A model generated the notes under the pieces. It saw only the letters and a list, made by a program, of their open reading frames with translations. It was not told the origin of the DNA and ran no database searches. From Anniella stebbinsi (taxonomy: Eukaryota > Chordata > Lepidosauria > Squamata > Anniellidae), in assembly GCA_029215795.1 (NCBI GenBank), contig JARDYH010000003.1, forward strand, positions 91,730,609 to 91,794,608: DNA of 64,000 nt, in the 5' to 3' direction. The translations under genes were made by a program, and so were the position numbers. Within the stretch, counting starts at the first letter, position 1; each line of letters starts with the position of its first letter. Shown piece after piece: positions 56,569 to 64,000 of the stretch.

Positions 56569-56839
56569 GGCCTTTATCACAGGGGCGGTTTTAAGCACAC
56601 CCGCCATGACTTTGATCCAGTTCTTCAGCGCGAGACTCGCATGGTGTTGTCCGTTTTTAGTTTCTGTTTCGATTTAACCCTGAATGGGAAAAGTCCGTTT
56701 CAGGCAAGTTCAACAGGCCGAGGTGAGGTATCGCAGAAATCCTGACCATGTGTGATTCAAACCGCTAGATTCACATAAGAAATGGAGGGGGAACCCGCAG
56801 AAGCAATTTAGGGGGGAAATGGTATGTGTGATAAAGGCC
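56569..56839. mobile_element. Harbinger-like MITE C2 (271 bp, TSD TTA)
   Basis: GGCCTTTATCACA faces TGTGATAAAGGCC; TTA lies on both sides (56566-56568, 56840-56842). It is oriented opposite to C1 and lacks MITE D, so it shows the empty site. Confidence 0.88.
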
Positions 56840-56844
56840 TTAGA

Positions 56845-57398
56845 CTATGCAGGTCCACAAACTGAGAACAAAAGAAACCAAGGGACAGCATGCCAGAAAT
56901 GACTGGAAACAATATTATAGCTGAAATGACTGGAGGATGACAAACAATATTATGGCAAAACAGGATGGTTCTAGGAAAGCAGGCCCTACCATTAGGCAGA
57001 GTGAGACAGTTGCCTCAGGTGGCAGATGCTAGGAGATGGCAGCAAGCTGTAGAAGGAGAGAGCTATGGGCCACATGGCCTGGCCTGCGCCCCTAAACTAC
57101 CCTGTTGCCTTCTGTGCATTGGAGGATGCTGTCCCAACACCAGTGTCACAGAAAGATGCATGTGCCTGTTCAGTCGCCTTCTGTACATGGAATGAGAGGA
57201 GGCACCATCTTGTCCTTCACAGCAAAATATGGTCAGCTGGCCCTGGGCTCTAGGATACCTGCTTCTAGACTGAGGGCTCCTAGCATTACCAGTATGAATG
57301 CTTTGGGCAGCTATTCTGTCTTTTCCACCTTAATAAAGTTTCTGTTCTAAAAAAAAGATGGAAGCAATGGGAAAACACACCTTTTTCTGCTCTAAGAG
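56845..57398. other. Unique sequence
   Basis: Short frames only. Confidence 0.4.
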
Positions 57399-57748
57399 CT
57401 TTTTTTGCCTAAAGCATCTATATTGTGCACTCGTGATTCCTTACTCACAGTTGTTTACGGTTTAGATGAAGTTGTGATTGTCCAGTTTCACTTACTTTTT
57501 TTAAGAGCACTTTCTCATGTGTTGTTGTTTTTTAAGAGTGGAGAAAATGAAAATTATTTTTGAAATCAAAAGGAAGTGTAGTTTCCTATTTGTGTATCTG
57601 CACTATTCTGCTACACCACAGCAACACCTAGAGGTTATGCAGTGGGAATGCATGAAAGTAAAAGCTCTTTGTGTAGAGCTAGGATCTGAATTCTGTACCA
57701 AAACCGAAAGTAGATACAGTGATTAACAGCCTTGTGTGGAAACTCTAA
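57399..57748 (+). mobile_element. Family M MITE-like repeat, copy M8
   Basis: Starts GAGCTTTTTTTGCC, contains CTCGTGATTCCTTACTCAC, GCAACACCTAGAGG at 57621-57634 and CAAAACCGAAAGTAGATAC, and ends CAGCCTTGTGTGG. Confidence 0.6.
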
Positions 57749-57879
57749 AAAAAAAAAAAATGTAAGAAGCAGTGGGAAAAACAGAAGGGTTATGAGTTGG
57801 ATGATGACTTCTGTCCCCCCTCCGCCCATAAAACTCTGTGAATGAGGTGGGCGGTGGTGCAATAAAAGCCTTGTCTATG

Positions 57880-58016
57880 AGCTTTTCTACAGGAGACATT
57901 AATTATGTGCTCATCATTCCTCACTCACGGCTGTTCATGGGCTCTTTAGACGATGACATTACCCTCCAATTTCACTTCTGTTTGTAAACAGCATTTTCCA
58001 TATTTTTTTTTAAATT
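57880..58016 (+). mobile_element. Family M MITE-like repeat, copy M9 (truncated)
   Basis: GAGCTTTTCTACAGGAGAC, CTCATCATTCCTCACTCACGG and CCAATTTCACTTCTGTTTG match the left half of M6; the right half is missing. Just before it, GTGCAATAAAAGCCTTGTC (57858-57876) is the end of another copy. Confidence 0.55.
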
Positions 58017-58040
58017 GTCTTTATTATTACTAGAGCAGGG

Positions 58041-58275
58041 GGCTTTTCTACACAAGGTGGTTAGTCCACTGTATCTGCTTTCGGTTTCATCACAGAATTG
58101 AGATATGACTGCGGTATGGCAGAATAGTGCTTTCTTTCGCCATCAGAGAAAATACCCCATTTTCCCCGCACTAAAAAAAAAAAACCCTCACAAAAGGTGC
58201 TGCTTACAAAGAGAAGAGAAATTGGAGGCCATGCCATTGTCTTAAAGTACCTGTAAACAACCACAAGTAAGGAAC
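58041..58275 (-). mobile_element. Family M MITE-like repeat, copy M10
   Basis: The reverse-complement end GGGGCTTTTCTACACAAGG is followed by a segment mirroring the terminal CTGTATCTACTTTCGGTTTTG of M8. The CTCF-like core is lost. Confidence 0.5.
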
Positions 58276-58279
58276 GAGG

Positions 58280-59235
58280 ACTTCACAACAAATGCCAATT
58301 GCAGAAAAGCTGGGAGTTGCGGGACTTCTTTCTGTCTAAACATGCATAGGATTGCGCCCTTTGGGATTCTGCTGGTATGGAAGCGAAATAAGCAGCAGGA
58401 TATTCTTGCAGTGGTAGGGGAAAACTGAGGGTTTACATTAGTAACATCATTTTATTAGACACTTATCTGTGAATTAGTCAAGGCACACAGGAGAAGCCCC
58501 TTGGCCTGATTTTAAAAAGTGAGCTTTTCATGTAGCTCTCTCTTAACCAGCCTATGGACCCTCATATGAGCAAGGCTATAAGTAAATGTGACATTAATAT
58601 TTCCCCCTTTCCACGAATTGGCTATTTAAAACAATGTGGCAAGTGAACCATAAGTTGTTTAGAAACGTCATCTATTAGTTTTTCTCGGTGTGCGTGAAAT
58701 GTCAGGAAGTCTTTTGGAAATGAAATTCTCATAGAAATGCAGGATTATGAATAAATCAACCGTTAACAAAGAGTTGGTTTTGCTTATGTAGTTTGGTTTC
58801 TTAACAGCTTCAACTCTAAACTCCTGGGGAAAGACATTCTAGGGTACAGTTTTCACTTTGTGCCTGTATAAGATTAATAGCTTTGAGCTCTCAACGATGT
58901 CCCAGGTCTCTTAGCTTTCACAGTGATATCAAAGGAATACAACTTCCCAGAGTTGTTTTCTGCCTGCTGGCAACATTTCCATCCTCAAATAGTTTTAAGA
59001 ATGCCAGTTGTGCCTTTCGCTGGCCTCCAAGTTTGGATCCTGATCATAGCAGGATCTGAGCCATGGGTTTGCCATTGTTGTTCCAGCAAAAAGGAGGTCT
59101 AAGAATTTCGAAGAGAAGATGCACATTTTCATAACTGGGGAAATGAATGGAAGTGCTTTATGTAGATGCCTCTCAGGGCCAGCCCTACTATGAAGCATTA
59201 GGGAGCGGGCAACCCCTCCAAAGAGCCTTCTGCTT
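58280..59235. other. Unique sequence
   Basis: No gene recognised. Confidence 0.4.
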
Positions 59236-59239
59236 CTTG

Positions 59240-59558
59240 TAGGCTGACCATATGAAAAGGAGGACAGGGCTCATGTAACTTTAACAGTTGTAGAGAAAAG
59301 GGAATTTCAGCCAGTGTCATTTGTATGCAATTAGTCCCTGGTGAAATTCCCTCTTCATCACAACTGTTAAAGTTGCAGGCGCTATACTAGAGTGACCAGA
59401 TACAAAAGAGGGCAGGGCCCCTGCACTTTAACTGTTGTGATGAAGAGGAAATTTCACCAGGGACTAACTGCATACAAATGACCCCGGCTGAAATTCCCTT
59501 TTCTCTACAAACGTTAAAGTTACATGAGCCCTGTCCTCCTTTTCATGTGGTCAGCCAA
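59240..59558. mobile_element. Family A hAT MITE, copy A7 (TSD GCTTCTTG)
   Basis: TAGGCTGACC at the left and GGTCAGCC at the right, with perfect 8-bp GCTTCTTG on both sides (59232-59239, 59559-59566). Inverted-dimer form. Confidence 0.92.
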
Positions 59559-59640
59559 GCTTCTTGGTCCTGCTGGCCACCTCCATGGCAGACCAACTGG
59601 CTGGCCATGCAAGCAACTGGCAGGATCAAAAAGCAGCTGC

Positions 59641-59670
59641 TCCCTCCCTCCCTCCCTCCCTCCCTCCCTC
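59641..59670 (+). repeat. (TCCC)n microsatellite
   Basis: Seven and a half units between two family A copies. Confidence 0.9.
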
Positions 59671-59693
59671 GTGCCACGCCATGCCACACCTCC

Positions 59694-60001
59694 TAGGGTG
59701 ACCAGATAAAATCCGGGTCAGGGCTCATGTAAGTTTAACAGTTGTAGAGAAAAGGGAATTTCAGCTAGTGTGAAATTCCCTGGTGAAATTCCCTCTTCAT
59801 CACAACAGTTAAAGGTGCAGGCACTATACTAGAGTGACCATATACAAAAGAAGGCAGGGCCCCTGCAACTTTAACCGTTGTGATGAGGAGGGAATTTCAC
59901 CAGGACCTAACCGCATACAAATGACACTGGCTGAAATTCCCTTTTCTCTACAACTGTTAAAGTTACATGAGCCCTGACCTGGATTTTATCTGGTCACCCT
60001 A
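59694..60001. mobile_element. Family A hAT MITE, copy A8 (TSD ACACCTYC)
   Basis: TAGGGTGACCAGATAAAATCC ends as in A4. Flanks ACACCTCC and ACACCTTC differ at one site. It is 308 bp, owing to a small deletion in the left arm. Confidence 0.9.
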
Positions 60002-60004
60002 ACA

Positions 60005-61929
60005 CCTTCTGCTCTGCTCCATTCGCTGGCACCAGCACACCCAGCTGCTGACTGGCTGCCTTACTGTTTCTTTTTTGCATGCACCCGCCTCCCCAGTCTG
60101 CTGCCTATACAGTGTTTCCACCTTCAGGACCTCAGGCAAAGTTCCAGAATCTCTCATGATGCTTTGCCAGATGTGCAAGCGCCACGCGGCTCCTAAAGGC
60201 AGAAGCACCTTAAGGGCAGCACACTAGCAAGGCAGGCGCATGTATCCGCTCAGGAAAAGTAAGCTATCTGATGGGCAGGCATGCTGATCGTGACGGAGGA
60301 AGGGCAGCGGTAGCAGCGGGTCCCCGCTTCAGGCATCAACAAGCCTTGGGCCGGGTGTGATGCCTCTACAGGGCCAGCTCAAGTCATTTATCTGTCCGAG
60401 ATAAAGAACAAGATGGTGCTCATCTGGCAATTGAACCTTATTTCAACACTGGCACCAGAATAGCATCTTGCACCTCAACTGAGGGCAGCAGGCTAGCTTA
60501 AGGAGTGAACAGCAGGTTGCCTGGAACACGTAGATCTGTCCTTCAACAGAGGGGAACAACCCTGGAGTTGCTGCTGCTACTGTTGCTGCTGCCACTGCTG
60601 CCTCCTCTACACTAGCCAGCATATGCTGCCTGAGACCACCACCTGCCTCTGCCCAATGGTAGGGCCAGCCCTGTGCCCCCACCACAACAGCACAAAACAT
60701 CCACTATCGCTGCCCTCTGTGCTTAGAAAAGCACCTTTGTACAGGAGCTCAGTTTAGACAGGGGTAGAACTGCTTGCTTATACCCCAGAAAAGCTTCTGT
60801 AGACCCAGCCTTTGATGTCTGGAATCCATTAAAACATCTGATGGATTTTGGAATGGCTTTCCCAGTCTCTGAAAGATAGTCCAGAATGGCCAGTAAAGCT
60901 TGATCTGCATGAATGAATTTCTTTGATCCATGTTGTACACTGGAGGGCACTGTACGCGTGAGGTGTGGCCTTAGGATATATTTAGTGCATATCCTGTATT
61001 ACTGGCCCTACTGTCTGACATACTTCCTGCTCAAAAGAATGGAGAGCCTATGAATTTGGCATCCGCCTAGTCAGGCATCCAAATTCAGCAGCAACAGCAG
61101 ACATGATATTATTTGTATGGTGTGGAGAGGAGAAAGAGATGCCCGCTCCTCCGATATGTAAATGACACTCTAGCCAGCTAGTATGTCGAACTAGGCCAGT
61201 AACTCCTGGATGTACGTTCAGTGTACTTACTTGGATTTGGTTACCTCTAAAATGACAAGCACCAATTCTAAGGATATGGTTGCAGAATGATGTTTTATTT
61301 GAAAACTTTGGTAGTGGTGCTTGGTTGGAGGGGATCTAAAGTCTGGTTGGCTCGATATGTAGAGTGTCATGCCTCCCCCAGAATTCTCATCATCAGAGGA
61401 CAAAGGAGACGGGCAAACTCCAGCAGATCCCAGGGAAGGGACTAGCAGCAATGTAGGACAAGACCCCTTACTTTCTGGGAGCAGGCAAAACCCGTCTAAC
61501 AGTGAAGGAGGAGATCACGGGGCTCCTCCAACCCCAGCTGAGCACAGGCCCAGGAGAGTGAGGGATCAGTGTCGGCAGGCTGCCAATGCTTGGAAGCTAC
61601 AGGGCTAATTGTCAGCACCTGGTGTCAGGTTGTTAAGGGTTAAAAAGTTCTGAGCAGCCCAGGGATGATGCTGAAAAAATGTGCAACCCCCAGTGCTTGG
61701 CCCATCCAGCTCTCCATGTATTTGGACTCCCTCGGCCTTTTGGACTGATACCCCAACTCTTGCATCTAGAAGTCCTGCTCTGTGACTCCAGGACTGCTTT
61801 CTTCAACTCTGCCAGCGTCCCAGCAAACCGAGGAATCCCAGCTGCAGTTTCTCTGGCTCGGCCTCCACACTCGATAAGGGCAGCCATAAATCTCTGCTCT
61901 TAGCCGGCAAACGCTGATGTAGAGGACCA
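60005..61929. other. Unique sequence
   Basis: No gene recognised. 61369-61608 is a 79-codon serine/proline-rich frame of unknown status. GC content is somewhat higher here than in most of the window. Confidence 0.35.
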
Positions 61930-62279
61930 AAGGTTCAGGTGGTAGATTCAGGACAGACAAAAAGGAAGAACATCTTGATGCAGCGCATAGTGGAATTCAC
62001 TACCACAAGGTGTAGTGATGGCAACCAACTTGAACGGCTTTAAAATGGGATTAAATAAATTCATGGAGGAGAAGGCTGTCAATGGCTCCTAGACACGATG
62101 GCTATACATTATCTCCAGGATTAGAGGCAGTGAGCCTCTCTGTACCAGTTGCTGGGGAACACAAGCACTCATGTCCTGCTGTGAACTTCCCATTGCGGCA
62201 TTGGGTTGGCCACTGAGGGAGCAGAATGCTGGACTAGTAAGCCTTTGGTCTGTTCCAGCACAGCTTTTATATTCTTAAA
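61930..62279 (+). mobile_element. CR1 LINE 3' end, sense orientation
   Basis: Runs from GTGGTAGATTCAGGACAGAC through AATTCATGGAGGAGAAGGC to TCTGTTCCAGCACAGC and TTATATTCTTAA. It is the sense counterpart of 51149-51440. Confidence 0.8.
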
Positions 62280-64000
62280 TAGAAACCTCCAGAGATCTAA
62301 TCATGCCTTCACAGGCTCTGCATGGTTTGCCTTCCTGCTGGCTACCCTTAGGGCTTTTCCAGGAGCTAGCATGATTCATGCTGCCTTGAAACTTGTTTCT
62401 GTAATTTTGATTCCATTTTCTTCATGGTTTTCTGCATTTTCCCCTCGTTTCTTTTTCCCTGGCAGTATATACATGTTGTTTCATTCGGTGGGCTTTTTCT
62501 TGATGCATCAGTCGTGCTCAAGGTGGTTGTTCAAGTGATGTAGCAGAAGAACGGCCCGGACAAGTCTTGATAGGACAGAAAGTGGAACAGCTGGACAGAC
62601 AACATGACGGGCGACAGCAAGAGAGAAAATGCCTTGATGTAAATTGATATCCCTTACAGTGTATCAAATACAGGAAAAGTGTGACTGAGCCAAAACAAAT
62701 AGTGATTATCCGAGGTTCCTAGCTTGTATGGACTATGTGTATCTAGCACAAAATAAGCAAAAACAAAGGGCAGCAAAAGCAGCTGAACAGCCACAAAAAT
62801 CATATATGGCCTATTGAGGAAGAAACGGGCACTCAAGTCCAGTAAGAGAGATGCATGCAGAATTGATGTGCAACGTCCCTTACTGGGTCAAGATCCCCAC
62901 ATACCCATCCACTGACAGACTGCGTGTTGCTGTACATCCTGATGCACATCTGCATTGTGATGTACATTTGGATGTAATGCAGCCGCCATTTTGCATTAGG
63001 TGATATGGATGGACAGCAGTGTTTCCATGCCCTGTGTTTTGCATTGCAGGTAAGAACATGCATATACATAAATATCTTGGGCTGTGTCCACATAGCTGGA
63101 TATGACTGTATCTGGTTTAACGTCCCAGGGCCCCTGGCCGTTTGTTCCTTTAAGCATCATGGAAACTGCATACTCAGATTCAGAGGTTTACTCACAAGGA
63201 GAGTGTTTATTAGGCAAACTTACACCATACAAGCGCTGCCCCATAAACGGTGGACTCAAATGGCAGACACTTTTGCATCAAGCTGCTGACCCATCTGGAC
63301 CCATGTGTGGGGGCGAAAGCAATGGTTATACTGCTCTGACAATAACATTGAAGCAGTTACGTCACTAGCATAGGCAGGCATCCTATCTTCTTGGGAACTA
63401 ACTGCTTTGGCCTTGCTTCTCAAAGCTCAACAGCTCTGGAATGTAAGCTCATTATTTCTCTGTCCAGCTTGCTAGACCTGGACAGATGAGGTACAGGTGT
63501 GAGACGTCTCTGATCCATTTTCCCAAGCATTCAGCAAGATGCAAAACTGCAACCTAGCAGGCTGGTCTGTGGGAAGCCGAGGCAGCCATTTCCCAGAGGC
63601 CTCTGGGCAACTATGGCTCGCGGGATTCTTGGTCTACACATCTGGTTCGGTGGCATTTTGGATAGTATAGTGGTCACTTGCCACTTTGTTGCAACCCAGC
63701 TCTTAGGTGCTCTCTCTCACTTCCCGAGGCAGCAAGGGACATGTGCCACCACATTGCGCCCCTTGCTCTCCCCTGCTGCCGCATGGCACCCCTTCCCCTC
63801 CCCTTCCCCTTCTACACCACCTTACCTTTACTGCTGCTCCGGCTCCATAGAGAGCCCTGTGGCCAAAAGAAGTGGCTGTCCAAGTCTCGCGAGTGCCCTG
63901 TAGCCACCTCTGCCTGTGCATCTCTTGACGAGGGAAGTAGATGGTGGGCGGCTGCTCCAGAGAGCCCCTCCAGCTGTTTTCTCACTGCAGTATATACCAC
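62280..64000. other. Unique sequence to window end
   Basis: No gene recognised. 63150-63450 looks LTR-like (TTTATTAGGCAAAC, CAAGCGCTGCCCC) but has no partner copy. Confidence 0.35.

Noticed and set aside
61369..61608. 79-codon serine/proline-rich frame ending RRVRDQCRQAANAWKLQG
   Set aside because: Faintly like a gag tail, but no neighbouring LTR or pol was found; left uncalled.
63005..63055. ATG frame followed by a good donor (CAG then GTAAGA)
   Set aside because: No promoter motifs or partner exon; a lone donor is too common.

Overview
This window looks like non-coding nuclear DNA from an amniote, most probably a squamate reptile (lizard). Open frames are short, intervening sequence is AT-rich, and there is no operon layout. 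The repeats are of sauropsid type: CR1 3' ends, an R4/Dong-type LINE ending in a TAA repeat, tRNA-derived SINEs, palindromic hAT elements and many miniature DNA transposons (MITEs). I found no host protein-coding gene I can name, no rRNA or functional tRNA gene, and no CRISPR array. The only hint of a host gene is a candidate promoter plus short first exon near 9.35-9.53 kb.

Layout. 0.8-1.6 kb holds three related palindromic MITEs (family G; a fourth lies at 12.3 kb). 3.9-6.1 kb has a GAGCTT-ended MITE (family M) and a Harbinger-like MITE (F). 6.4-8.5 kb has a tRNA-derived SINE and two family A hAT MITEs. 9-15.7 kb has palindromic hAT elements and degenerate tandem repeats. 18.5-31.8 kb is unique DNA with family M MITEs, a 544-bp Harbinger-like MITE (E), LINE tails, SINEs and a truncated R4 fragment set between TAA repeats. 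At 33.8-34.6 kb a SINE holds a Harbinger MITE (C1), which itself holds a second, CpG-rich MITE (D). 36.1-39.9 kb carries a degraded L1/Tx1-type LINE followed directly by a decayed R4-type LINE.

From 41.4 to 49.6 kb an old MITE (B1) has been split by a palindromic hAT element, a family A MITE and a minus-strand gammaretrovirus-like provirus. The provirus has two 442-bp LTRs that differ at only two sites, around a heavily broken and rearranged interior. At 54.0-55.2 kb a hAT element was split by CR1, the CR1 by a family A MITE, and that locus then gained an inverted duplication, giving a 716-bp palindrome. The rest, to 64 kb, holds more A, C and M copies, a CR1 3' end and unique DNA.

The most informative signals are target-site duplications (TSDs), which let several element families be classified and insertion order read directly: 8 bp for families A and L (hAT), 3 bp for C, D, E and F (PIF/Harbinger-like). 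Other points worth a look are the recent LTRs around a dead interior, inverted duplication as a recurring theme in family A, and CTCF-core-like motifs carried by dispersed copies of family M. Family letters (A, B, C and so on) are labels made for this window, not database names.
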